Below are positions 31,153 through 41,641 of a stretch of 64,000 bases of DNA, one piece after another; position 1 is the stretch's first letter, and every line of letters begins with the position of its first letter. The position numbers and the translations under genes were made by a program. This stretch comes from Cyanophora paradoxa (taxonomy: Eukaryota > Glaucocystophyceae > Cyanophorales > Cyanophoraceae): positions 34,972 through 98,971 of the forward strand of contig QPMI01000672.1 in assembly GCA_004431415.1 (NCBI GenBank). The letters run 5' to 3'. The notes beneath the pieces are model-generated. The model had not been told where the DNA came from. It did not search any database and saw only the letters and a list, made by a program, of their open reading frames with translations.

Positions 31153-31520
31153 GGCCGAACAAGAACGCTTGGATCTGAGGTTTCACACTGTGACAGTGAG
31201 GTTTCGAGGCGTCCGGCCGCGCGTAAGCTCCACAAGTGCGCGCGCACCTCAGATAAAGCGCCGCGGAGCGCGCGTGAGCCGCCGACGTGACTTCGACGTC
31301 GAGGGGGTTGAAGCTCGGCGTGGGTACACGGGAGGATGTGGTCGCGGTTCGGCGCGCGGGCCGTAGGAGCGGCCCGCTCGGGCTCGCGGTCGTATGGCAC
31401 GGGATCTTCGCAACGGGAGTCGTTTGGACGCAAGCTCAGGCAGCTTGCGACTGGTGTGGTGCGCGGCTGCAAAGCGTCGCGTCGGCGCCCGCCTCTATAA
31501 GGCTTGCGCCTAGCGGAGGC
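31153..31520. promoter_or_regulatory. Divergent promoter region, NmrA-like / AIF
   Basis: 368 bases between opposed ATGs. A TCTATAAGG box lies at 31494-31502. It is only about 20 nt before the AIF ATG chosen here, which raises the possibility of a later start or a very short leader. Confidence 0.45.
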
Positions 31521-33950
31521 ATGCGGTTGCGTTGCACGCCGCACCGCCGACGCGCTGTCGAACGCCGTCTGACACGAGAGCAGATCGCCGGCGCGGCGTG
31601 CGTCGGCGCCGTCGTCTACGCAGAGAAGCCGAAACATGCGCCGCACTCCAAGCTGGCGGAAGGCGAGCGCGGGGCGCGGGTTTCAGCGCGTGCACTAGTG
31701 CGCCGTTCTGACTCGCGCCGCCCAGATTCCGTGGCGGGCCTTGCGTCGGGGGGAATCGACCGCGAGGAGGCGCCGATCGCGGCGGCGGAGCAGGAGGCAC
31801 CGCGGCAGCACGGGAAGCCGGCGCCGCCGCGCCACGCCAAGTACGTGATCATCGGCACCGGCACCGCCGCGTACGGTCCGCGCTCGCGCCGCCCGCGCCT
31901 CTTCGCCCCGGGCCCCTGCTCAGCGCGGCGCAGCGGCGGTGCAGGGGATCCGGGCGCACGACAAGACGGGGGAGGTGCTGGTCATCGGGCAGGAGCGCTG
32001 CACGCCGTACCAGCGCCCGCCCCTCTCCAAAGAGCTCTGGACGGGACCGCCGGAGGACTCCGCCCGCCTCCGCTTCCTCGACTGGCAGGGCAAGAACGCC
32101 AGGCGCGCCCCGTCGCCCCGTCCGCCCCGCGGCGCCGGCCGAGGGGCGCCCCCCGCAGCGTCTTCTACGACCTGGAGGAGTCGCGGGGGGTGGAGTTCCG
32201 CCTGGGGACGGCCGTGCAGACGCTGGACACGGACAACCGGCGGCTCGTGCTCGAGGACGGCAGCGTCGTCCTCTACGGCCAGGTCGCCCCCGCCCTCGCT
32301 TCCCCCGCGCCCCTTCTGCGGGCCTGAGCGGGGGCCGGGGTGGCAGGTGCTGATCGCGACGGGGGGCACGCCGAAGCGGCTCTCGGACGTGGTGGACCCC
32401 GCCGCCGCCGGCGAGGTCTCCACCTACCGTCCGCCCGCCCCGCCCCGCCCCCCGAGCGGTCGGGGCGGGCCTGAGGGGCGGGGCCGGCAGGGACGGTGGA
32501 GGACTTTCGGCGGCTGTACGAGCGCGCCGCGTCCGCCAAGCGCGTCCTCGTCGTCGGCGGCGGTGCGGCGGCGGCCGCCCCGCCCCGCCCCGCTGTCGCA
32601 GCCCGCCCGACGCCCCCACAGGCTTCCTCGGCTCGGAGCTCGCCGCCGCGCTCAACCACCGCGGTGCGCCCCGCCCCCCTCGGAGCTGTTCCCGAAGCGT
32701 TCCGCCCGCCTGACGCCGCGCAGGCAAGGCCCACGGCCTCAAAGTCACACAGGTCTTCCCCGAGCCGGGTAGGCCCCCCACTCGCGCCCCACCCGGCCCC
32801 CGTACCCCTCCTCCCCCGCCCGAGCCGAGCCGGCAGGGGTGATGCACCGGGTGCTGCCGGCGTACCTCAGCGCGTACGCCACGCGCAAGCTCGCCGCCGG
32901 TGCGCCTCCCGCCCCCCCGCGGCCGCGCCAACGGAGCTGCCTCGGGTCTGACTGCCGTGCGGTGCAGCGGGGGTGGAGGTGCGGCCGGGGACGACCCCGC
33001 GCTCCATCGACGCCGGCGCCGAGGGCAAGGGTCCGCCCCCGCCCCGGCGAGGGCCGCGGATGTGCGGGGGCGGGCGGGGGGGCGAGCGGGGCGCAGGGGT
33101 GCGGGCGACGCTGGAGGCGGCGGACGGGGCCGCCTTCTGCGAGGCCGCCGACCACGCCGGTGCCCCCGCCTCCCGCCCCCTCCCCTCGTCTCCCCCGCCC
33201 CTCTGACCCGCCCCGCCGGCCAGTGCTGGCGGTGGGGATCGAGCCGAGCGTGCGCCTTGCGGAGGAGGCGGGCCTCCCCATCGACGTCGCCCGGGGCGGC
33301 GTCGCCGTCGACCGCTGGCTCCAGGCCCGCCCCGGCGTCTTCGCCGCGGGGGACGTCATGAGCTACCCCGACCCCATCCTCGGCCGCCGCCGCGTCGAGC
33401 ACTACGACCAGGCCCGCCCCGCCGCCCCCGCGCTTCCTCCCTCGCCCCCCCGAGCCGCGCGGCGCGCAGGCGTACGCGAGCGGGAAGCACGCGGGGGCGA
33501 ACATGGCGCTTGGCCTCCGGGGCGCGCGCCCCTACACGCACCAGGCGCGCCGAGCGCCGCTCGGGGGCGGGGCGCGGGGTCACGCGGGGCGCAGGCGGCG
33601 TTCTGGTCGTCGCTAGAGGGGACGGGGGTCTCCTTCGAGGCCGTCGGGCGCGTCGACTCCTCCCTCCCCACCGCCGCCTTCTTCCGCGTCGCCCCCTCCC
33701 CCGAGCTCGGGTGCCACCGCCCCCCTCCCGCCCACCCTCCCTCCCTCCCGTCCGAACCCCCCGCAGGGCGCCGGCGGTGGAGACGCAGGAGTACCGGCGG
33801 GGCGTTGTGGTGTACCTGCAGGGGAAGCGCCCGGTGGGGGTGCTGCTGTGGAACGGGGCGGGCGGGGGCGTGGACGCGGCGCGGGCGCTCCTCGCCGAGG
33901 CCCGCGACGTCGACCGCCTCGAAGACCTCGCCAAGCGCCTGCCCCTCTAG
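31521..33950 (+). CDS. AIFM1: Apoptosis-inducing factor, mitochondrial type (AIFM1-like oxidoreductase, multi-exon)
   Basis: Long stretches match animal AIFM1 in order: KYVIIGTGTAAY (FAD-binding start), RCTPYQRPPLSKELWTG, VLIATGGTPKRL, FLGSELAAALNHR and KVTQVFPEPG (NAD-binding part), GVMHRVLPAYLS, LAVGIEPSVRLAEEAGL, GVFAAGDVM with LGRRRVEHYDQ, AFWSSLEGTGVSFEAVGRVDSSLP, and C-terminal GVVVYLQGKRPVGVLLWN. In animals it is an FAD/NADH enzyme of the mitochondrial intermembrane space, needed for respiratory-complex assembly. The start at 31521 (MRLRCTPHRRRAVERRL) gives an Arg-rich presequence; the frame is open further upstream, so the start is uncertain. At least ten short introns are present, one with a GC donor (32103-32158) supported by the family alignment KNA|SVFYD. 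Confidence 0.9.
32103..32158 (+). other. Probable GC-AG intron in the AIF gene
   Basis: GCCAG|GCGCGC...CCGCAG|CGTCTTC yields KNASVFYD, colinear with AIFM1. A GT nine bases downstream would also keep the frame but adds three residues the family lacks. Confidence 0.6.
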
Positions 33951-34113
33951 CCAGAGCCGGGGGAGCCGCCCCGCCCCCTCCAGTTGCACCGGCCCAGCGG
34001 CCCGGGCAGAGAGGGAATCCTGAAATTGAAATTCAATGTTCGATTCGAGGGGCGAAGAGGGGCCTACGTATACGCTGGCTAACTAAAGAGGGCGCGACGC
34101 TGCGGGTGCGGGG

Positions 34114-35601
34114 CTACGCCTCGCTGCTGGGGCCGGCGCCGCCATACGTGGACTCGAGGTAGCGGATGATGTCGGCGGACTCGAAGAGCTTCACCCCCGT
34201 GTTCGGGTCCTCCAGGTAGGGCACCTGCAGGGCGGGCGGGCGAGAGGGGGTCAGGAGGCGGCGCGCGGGGGAGGAGCGCGGGGCGGGGGCGGGGCGCCTG
34301 GAAGCGGCCGGTGCGCTCGAGGAGCTCGGAGCGCTTGGGGGAGCCCCGCGCGCACGTCCGCAGCAGGTACGGCGTCTCCAGCTGCCCCGCCCCGCCCCCT
34401 CAGCTGGGCAGGCGGGGGAGGCGAGGGGGACAGGGGGGGCTACCTCGCAGAGGACCTCCCGCACGACGCGGCAGAAGGGCGACGGCTGCACGCCCGTCAG
34501 GGGCGGGGGAGGGGGCAGGGGAGGGGGCCCCGGGCGCGCCTCGTAGGCCCAGAACTCGAGCGGCTTCTCGGGGATGCTCGCCCCCGCCCGCCGCGCCCGG
34601 CCCCGCCCCGGCCTGCCGCCCTCTCAGAGGGGCCCGGCGCAGGGCGGGGCGGGGCGGGGCCGGTCGCCGCACCGGACGCCGGTGGCGAGGCCGGCGGTGA
34701 GGGTCGTGAGGGCGCCCAGGCGCAGCGGCAGCGGCACCTGCGGCGGGGCTCGGCGGGGCGGGCGCGGGGATCTCCGAAGGAACAGAAAGGGAGGGGACCT
34801 CGCCGGAGCCGTACTCGCTGAAGAGGTAGCGGATGATCTCGTCCGACTCGTACATCGCCACCCCCGTGTTCGGGTCCACCTGCGCCCCGGTCAGCGCGAC
34901 ACCCGGCGGCGTCCCGCGCCCTCTCCCGGCGGCCGGCGGGGGCGCACCAGGTACGGGAACTGCTTCTTGCCCCCCTTCTCGATCGCCTCCGGCCGCCACT
35001 GCGCCGGCGGTGAGGGGCGCGCCGGCGGCGGTGCGGGTGCCGCGATCGGGGCGGGCCTTGGTGCCGTCCTTGGGGCAGGGGTACACGATCACGTCGATAT
35101 CGAGGATAGAGACCGCCTCCCGGACCTTGCGCTGCCGGGCCGGTCGGCGCCGGACGCGCTTGCGGAGCAGGGGGCGGGTTCGCGCACGCAGAAGGGGCAG
35201 GCCTCGAACTCGTAGAGCTCGAGGGGCTTCTCCGGCCGCTTCCCGAGCTTGTTCGACTCCACCAGCCGCTGCCCTCCGACCTCCAGGCTGTACCCGCTCG
35301 GCCGCGGCGCGCTCGCGCTCTCGATGCGCTCCAGGCTGTACCCCTCGACGAAGGCGCCGACGCCGAGCTAGCTCGATCTCAGAATTTTTGTTTTTAGAGT
35401 TCAACGGTTGAAGCCGAACCCGCATGAGGGAGGCGAGCGAGGCGCCGAAGACGTTGCCGGCCTGTTCAGGAGCGACATAAAAGCGCCGCGGCTCGGAGCC
35501 CTTGAAGCTCGCGCCGGCGCCCGAGGAGGAGGAGCCGGCCGAGGCGCCGGCCTCGTCCTTCACCTCCCGCGCAGTCGTCTCAACGATGGGGCCCTCCGAC
35601 T
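34114..35601 (-). CDS. Double thioredoxin-fold / GST-N domain protein, first exon not found
   Basis: Two similar domains follow one another. The first has PLELYEFEACPFC, RKVREAVSILDIDVIVYPCPKDGT and VDPNTGVAMYESDEIIRYLF; the second has FWAYEA, PFCRVVREVLCE and QVPYLEDPNTGVKLFESADIIRYLESTY. This is the architecture of a plant/algal/cyanobacterial family (thioredoxin-like proteins with tandem GST N-terminal domains) thought to act in plastids; the biochemical role is not established. Each half keeps a PFC motif rather than CXXC. The stop is at 34114. The 5' exon reads without Met to an acceptor-like GCCGCAG at 35602-35608, so a first exon, perhaps with a transit peptide, lies upstream. A 50-nt AT-rich intron near 35360-35415 differs from the usual GC-rich ones. 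Confidence 0.78.
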
Positions 35602-36022
35602 CTGCGGCCGGCGCGTCAAAATCCTTTCACGAGCTATGCATTGCCCGGGAAAATGCTATGGAAAGCCGCGCTCGCGCTGCTATGCGAGATGCAGGCACCA
35701 CGTGCCGCCCGACTCCAAACGGCCCCACGCAGGAGCCGGGGTCCGAGGGCGCAGGAGTGCGCACCGTTCATGGATGCGCTTGTCACACGCGTCTGGGGCC
35801 GGACGACGGCCTGTAAACGACGGACGGACGACGCGAAAGCCCGCACCGACCGAGCGGGGATCTGTAGGTGATGTCAGACAAAGCGCAAGAACCACCGGAG
35901 AAAGGCGCGGCTCGCACGAAGCTGCCGGCGAAGGCCATTGTGCTTTTGAGAGGGCGTGGGGGTATGGAGTTAAACGCGGCTTGCGGCTCGTATGGCGGGT
36001 TCCGCGTGAAAGGAAGCTCGGG
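35602..36022. promoter_or_regulatory. Divergent region: missing first exon of the thioredoxin-fold gene and kinase promoter
   Basis: About 420 bases. The minus strand near 35850-35700 can encode an Arg/Ser-rich, presequence-like peptide (RAFASSVRRLQAVVRPQTRV), but no ATG opens it directly, so I do not call it an exon. The plus-strand kinase starts at 36023. Confidence 0.35.
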
Positions 36023-38231
36023 ATGGTCGCCTTCTGGGTTGGCGTCGCACTCGCCCTTATACTCTACGCGGTGTTCCGGTACAAGAGCCGCGAAGATGGG
36101 TGGGCGAAGAAGACCGACGACCCAGGTTTCGCTCTCGGAGGCGTCGACATCCACACCATGGCCTCGCGGGACCAGCAGCCTGCAGGATACGCCTACGCGC
36201 CGCGAAGGCAGCAGGTGCTGAGCATGCCGATGGTCCCCGCGGGCCCCGCGAGGCCCGTCGCACCGCCGCCGCTTCCGGCAGCGCCCATTCCGGCGGCCGC
36301 GCCTGGCTGGACCCCGCAGCCGGCGTCGCCAGCGGGGGCGGTCGTTTCGCCCGCCATCCCAGCGGCGCCGGCGGCGGCGCCGCCGCAGCAGCAGCAGGAT
36401 GGTCAGCAGGGCGGCGGGTCGCTCACCTCGGCCTTCCTCGCGCCGCCCTCCGTGCACAACGACCCGCCCCTCGGCGCTCGCGCCTCTCCCGTCGCGGCTC
36501 CTCCGCCCGCAGGCCTTGCGGCGCCTGCGAATCCCTTCCAGCAGCCGATGCCCGCACAGGGGGCGCCCCCTTTCCACGCCGGAGCGCAGCCGCACGCCCC
36601 CTCGCCCCACCCGCCCCATCCCGCGTACGCGGCATCACCGCCTCAGCCCCCTGCCCAGCCCGCATTCCAGCAGCCCCATCAGCCGAAGCACGCTCCTCCC
36701 GCCCCTCCTGCCCAGCAGGCCCCGCCGCAGCCCTTCGTACAGCCCATCCCTCCCGCCCAGCCGGCCCCACCGCAACCTTTCGTTCAGCCCATCCCCAAAG
36801 CTCACCCCGCCGCCCCCGCCCAGCCGTTCGTGCAGCCCATGCCTGCCGGCCACCCCGTCGCCCCCGCCCAGCCGTTCGTGCAGCCCATGCCTGCCGGCCA
36901 CCCTGCGCCCCAGCAGCCCTTCGTCCAGCCCCCCGCTCCGCCCCCGGCCCCCGCGCCGCCCCCGCCGCCCCCCCCGCCGGCGGCCCCCATCCTCCCGCCC
37001 GCTTTCGAGATCGAGTTCGGCGAGATCAAGGTGCGGCACCGCGCGCCGAGCCCGCCGCCCGCCGCCCGCGCGCGAGCCAGGGCCCGACCGCGCCGCCGGC
37101 GCCGGCAGCTGGGGAAGCAGGTCGGGTCGGGGGCCTTCGGGAAGGTCTACCGGGCCACCTGGCGCGGCACCGACGTCGCGTGCGCGCCCGCCCCGCCCCG
37201 CCCCGCCCCGCCTCCGACGCCCCTCTCCCCCTGCCGCGCAGCGTCAAGCTCTTCCAGGCGAACGCACTCAGCACCGACGTGTACGCTTCTCCATGCTGCT
37301 CGGGGGCGCTCGGGGGGCTGAGGGGCGGGCGTGGGCGGGCAGGCTGAACGAGTTCCGGAAGGAGGTGGGGGTGCTGGCGAGCCTGCGGCACCCCCAGATC
37401 ATCCTCTTCATGGCCGCCTGCACCCGGCCCCCCGACCTCGCCATCGTCACAGAGGCGCCCCCCCCTCCTTCCTCCGTCGCCGGCAGCCGCTGAGGGGGCG
37501 GCAGTTCTGCGGGCGGGGGTCCCTCTGGGACGTGATCCACTCTGCGGCGCCGCTGGACTTTAAGATGATCGTGAAGATCTCGACGGAGATCGCCCGCGGC
37601 ATGCTCTACCTCCACTCCTCCGGCCTCATCCACCGCGTCCGCGCCCCCTCCTCCCTCCCTCTCCGGCTGCGGGCGCGAGCGGGGCGGGGGCAGGACCTGA
37701 AGAGCGCGAACATCCTCCTCGACGACAACTGGTCCATCAAGATCTCCGACTTCGTGCGCCCCCCGCCCTCCCGCCCTGCTGCTCCCTCCGCTGCCCTCCC
37801 CGCGGCCTCACCGCGGGGCCGGCGCAGGGCCTCACGCGGCTGCGCGCGCACATGGACACCGTCCTCACCGGCCAGTCCGGCACCTACCAGGTCCGCCCTC
37901 CCACCGCGCGCCATCGGCCCCCGTGCGCCGCGCCGCCAACAGTGCGGGGCAGTGGATGGCGCCGGAGGTGCTGAACAACCAGCGCTACTCGGAGAAGGCG
38001 GACGTCTTCAGCTTCGGGATCGTGCTCTACGAGCTGATCACGCGGAAGCTGCCCTACGAGGGCCTGGACGGCATGCAGGCCGCCCTCGGCGTCCTCCACC
38101 GCGGCCTCCGCCCCGACATACCCCCCTCCACCTCCCCCGTCCTCGCCAAGCTCATGCGCTCCTGCTGGGCCCAGGACCCCCGCGAGCGCCCCGCCTTCGA
38201 GCAGATCCTCCAGACCCTCCGCTTCCTCTAG
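36023..38231 (+). CDS. Membrane-anchored TKL/Raf-like protein kinase with QPFVQP repeats (multi-exon)
   Basis: From ATG 36023 the protein begins with a transmembrane helix (MVAFWVGVALALILYAVFRYK), then a long Pro/Ala/Gln-rich region with at least five PFVQP repeats (about 36735-36935). The kinase domain follows: glycine loop GSGAFGKVY, intron, VKLF lysine, FRKEV, RHPQIILFMAAC, the catalytic loop split as HR | DLKSANILLDDN, DF | GLTR, GTYQ | WMAPEV, and DVFSFGIVLYELITR to the end. HRDLKSAN and WMAPEV are typical of TKL/MAPKKK kinases. All catalytic residues are present. The anchor is probably signal-anchor type, with the kinase in the cytosol. The stop is 66 bp from that of the next, convergent gene. 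The substrate is unknown. Confidence 0.87.
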
Positions 38232-38297
38232 CCCCCCCTCCCCCCACCATCCCCACTTGCCCCCTTCCTGCCGTCTCTCTCGTGTCCGCCGCTCAAT

Positions 38298-39654
38298 TCA
38301 CTCGTACGTGAGGAGGACCTGGATGCACTCGCAGGGCCGCTCGTCGAGGAGGCGGTAGGCCTCGGCGGCGCGCGCGAAGGGCACGCGGTGCGTCACGAAG
38401 CGGCCCGCCGGGCGCACCTCCCGCAGCGCCTCCCACGCCGCCCCGAAGCGCCGCGCCTTGCTCCACCTGCCGCCCCGTCGGCCTCCCGCGGCGGCGAGGG
38501 GCCCCAGCGCGCGCGCACCGCCCGCTGAGCTCGGGGGGTATGCTGCTGACTTGGCTGCTGATGAGCTGGAGGTGCCCCCTGTGGAACCCCGCGCCGCCCA
38601 GGTTCAGGGTCACCTGAGCGAGCATGAGAAAGAGCTCTAGGCGGGGAGGGAGGGAGGTGGCTGGGTGCACGTGCCTTCTTCTGGCCGTACCAGGAGCCGA
38701 TGACAAGGCGGCCGCTGTAGCCGCAGGCGGCGACGGCGGCGTCAAGGGCGGCGGGGGCCCCCGAGACCTCGTAGGCGAGGTCGGCCCCCGCGTAGTCCCG
38801 CCCGCCCCGCAGCGCCCCCTGCAGCGCCCCCGCGGGGGCCTCCGGGGCGAGGGCGGCGGTGGCGCCGGCGGCGAGGGCGGCGGCGCGGCGGGCCTCGATG
38901 CCGTCGACGGCGACGAGGCTGGCGAGGGGAAAGCGCGCGAGGAGCGCCGTCGTGAGGAGGCCCACGACGCCCGCCCCGAAGACCGCCACCTGCGCTCGGC
39001 GCCAGGCTCAGCGGGGCGGGGCCGGGCGGGACCGGGGTACGGGGCGGGATCGTGCCTGCTCGCCGAGGGCGGGTCGGCCGTCGTGGATGAAGTTGACGGC
39101 CGTCTCCATGTTGGGGAGGAAGGCGGCGTCCTCGGGCGCCACGCCCTCCGGCACCCGCTGCAGCGACGCCGCCTCCGCCACGAACGCCGACTGGTGCGGC
39201 TGGAACGAGAACACCACGTCCCCCGCCTTCAGCTCCGAGACGCCCTCCCCGACCCGCGCCACGCGGCCTGCGCGGTGCGCGTGCGCGCGGAGATCAAATT
39301 CGGCGCCCGACGCGGCGCGGCCGCGGCGTGCGGAGGACGGCCGAGGGCGCACCGATCATGCTGTAGCCGTACTTGAGCGGGTACTTGAAGGCCTCGCTGC
39401 CGAGCGACTCCAGCGTGCTGTCGACGCTCATGTCGGTCGGCACCTGCTGCCGGTACACGAGCAGCTCAGTGCCGCTGCTAATCGCCGATACCACGGCCTT
39501 GACCTGCGGAGCGACTCTTACCCGAGTTGCCGCAGCGCGCGCAGCAGGCGGGAAGCAAGCGCACCAGGACCTGCCCAGGGCCGGGTTCGGGCAGGCGCAC
39601 GCTCTGAATCTCCAAACTCCGCTCGCCCGTGAACCATAGCTCGCTGGCGTCCAT
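38298..39654 (-). CDS. MDR-family dehydrogenase, BchC/Tdh-like group (multi-exon)
   Basis: Opens MDASELWFTGERSLEIQ and continues AVVSAISSGTELLVYRQQVP, FKYPLKYGYSMIGA, GDVVFSFQPHQSAFV, FLPNMETAVNFIHDGRPALGE, the nucleotide-binding AVFGAGVVGLLTTALLARFP with AVDG, LVIGSWYGQKKA, and HLQLISSQVSSIPPELSGRW. This set (SSGTE, KYGY, PHQ, NMETAVN) fits the medium-chain dehydrogenase group that includes bacteriochlorophyllide dehydrogenase BchC. The usual structural-zinc cysteine cluster is not seen. The substrate cannot be told from sequence. The stop is TGA at 38298-38300. ATG 39654 was chosen because the similarity starts there; the upstream frame is partly open. There are at least four exons. Confidence 0.8.
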
Positions 39655-39909
39655 GCCTTCGGCGGTCTTGAAAGGCTCTTCGGAGAAGGGGGGTACGCAG
39701 TGCTCCCGAGATTTTGGAGCGATGTCGGCCCGGCCGGATTCGCCGGCGTTCGTGGTAGCGCTGCCTGGCGTACGGGCGGCGCTGCTTCCGGCGGTCTCGT
39801 TCGCTCCCGGCGCCCGTCGGGCCGAGTCACGGTCAAGGCAGATCGCGGCTCACCGGCCCGTCCGGCGTTTCGAGGCGGTGCGCCACCACGTGTATACATT
39901 CATTTCAGC

Positions 39910-40744
39910 ATGTCGCCGTCCGTACCGCTGACCCCGGTGACCCAGGAGGCGTCCTCGGGTTCCTTCGCTCCAGCCGCCCGCGTCTTCCTGCCCGGCGCCG
40001 TTCGCTGCGGCCCGTCCACTGAGCGCGAAACTAACGAGCCGGAGGTGTGAGGCGTTTTGCGAACAGCGCCGCATGCGTGACGCGGAATTATCTTCTCGGT
40101 GTCAGCCTTTCATCGCTTACTGGAACCGCAGGTGGACATTGATTCGGAGCGTGCGCGCTTTCAGAAGCTATTCGAGTCAGGGGACAAGGCCGAGCCCGAT
40201 CCCAAGGAAGGTACGCCCCCCTGGCTGGCGCTCGCAGCGCACGCCAAGCCCATAATGACCGGCCCGCGCGCGCTCGCCCCAGCCGGCTGCCCTGGTGAGC
40301 GCGTTCAGCATGCGTCTTCCCAGACTTATGCCGGGCTGACATGTACGCGTGCAGATTGCTACGGGGGCGAGCCTCCGGACTGGGCGGACAAGCCCAGTGG
40401 CAGCGGTGGCGGCGGCGGAGGCGGCGAAGGCGGCAGCGGCGGCAGCGGCGGCAGCGGCGGCAGCGGTGGTAGCGGCGGAAGTGGAGGCAGTGGAGGCGGC
40501 CCGAGCGGCCCGGGCGGCCCGCCGGAAGGGTACGCGCAGCTCGGCGCACTCCGCGATAGAGCGCCCTGCTCACGACGGGCGCAGGCTGCCGCCGCTGCCG
40601 CCGCGGCGGGAGAACTGGCTGCCGTTCATCATCGGGTGCGTGCTGACGCTGGTGGCGGGGGCGATCATGGCCGTCGCGGACGAGAGGGAGAAGGAGAAGG
40701 AGCGCGAGCGCGCGAGGAAGTACGCCGCCGGCCTCATTAAGTGA
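39910..40744 (+). CDS. Small single-pass membrane protein with Gly/Ser linker (4 exons)
   Basis: I join exons 39910-40044, 40132-40210, 40355-40529 and 40585-40744; together they give exactly 182 codons plus stop. The N-terminus (MSPSVPLTPVTQEASSGSFA) is Ser/Thr-rich with few acids and could target an organelle. The middle reads VDIDSERARFQKLFESGDKA and GGEPPDWADKP, then a long (GGS)n tract, then ENWLPFIIGCVLTLVAGAIM as one membrane helix and a highly charged tail (ADEREKEKERERARKYAAGL). I do not recognise the family. The layout suggests an organelle inner-membrane protein with a soluble N-terminal arm. The start codon rests on phase-matching of the first intron. Confidence 0.62.
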
Positions 40745-41641
40745 GGCCCCGCGCCCCCGCGCGCCGCGGCCGCTCCGGTCTTTGCCCCTCAGGCTTCTTG
40801 CTTCGAGCTAGCGTGCATTGCAGTTCTTTTTGCGTCCATAGGGTTTTTGTTGGGTGGCGGGGTCCCTCGCTCTTGTATGGGTATCGATATGTACATGTCG
40901 ACGTCAACGTGTACTCCGAGGCGTTTCTCGTAGGCAATTTTAAATACCAATTTGCAATTGTGATCGCGCGTAAATTCGAGAGGCGCGTGCACTGCACGTG
41001 GGCTCACGGTTTAGAGTCCGAGCGTGCACTAAGCTGGGTGCACGTGCACTGTGATTAAAAGATCTAGAGTTCGTTTATTCATCATAATCATGGCATCAAA
41101 TCTTAAACCGTGAACGACAATCGCTCACGATCAGCATACAACCTAGATCTGGGCCACCTCAAAAGCCCGCGATCGCCACGAGTCGTCTCGGGAGTCTTCA
41201 AGGTGAAGAGACAAGAATGCCGCTGATAAATGCATATCATAATTTAGTGTGGAAATGAACAACGCGGGCCTCTGCACTAAATGGAAATGGAAACCTCTGG
41301 CCTGACGCTAGCCTATGAAAACAATTAACAGAGTCTGGCTGTGGGCTAGCCAGGTATTCTTTCTGCACATAATCCGTAAAGCCGACCCAGTGGCTCCGAC
41401 GACGACGAAAACGAGGGGCGGCGGCGGAGCAGGGGGCCGAGCTACGAGAGAAGCGACGGCTGTAATCAATGCGGACGGAAGAAACTGCGCGCCGGCACGC
41501 AGCGTGCGGCGGTGTGAAAGCTTTGGGGGATCGCCGGATCCCGCTATACAGGGCGACATCGTAAAAAAACCAAAATTGGGCGGCGGCCGCGGCGGGCGGG
41601 GCCGGCGCGGGGCGGGGCGGGGGGGCGGCGGGGGGCGGGGG
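40745..41641. other. Spacer, lower GC
   Basis: About 900 bases between convergent genes. Bases 40800-41350 are AT-richer than the genes and carry words such as GTGCACGTG and AGATCTAG. I see no gene. A purine/GC-rich stretch from 41570 to 41640 ((GGGGC)n) leads into the PH gene's end. Confidence 0.45.

Noticed and set aside
40400-40500. GGS tract near 40400-40500 as an engineered flexible linker
   Set aside because: It uses mixed Gly/Ser codons within a gene that has native introns and no vector-like flanks; it is natural low complexity.
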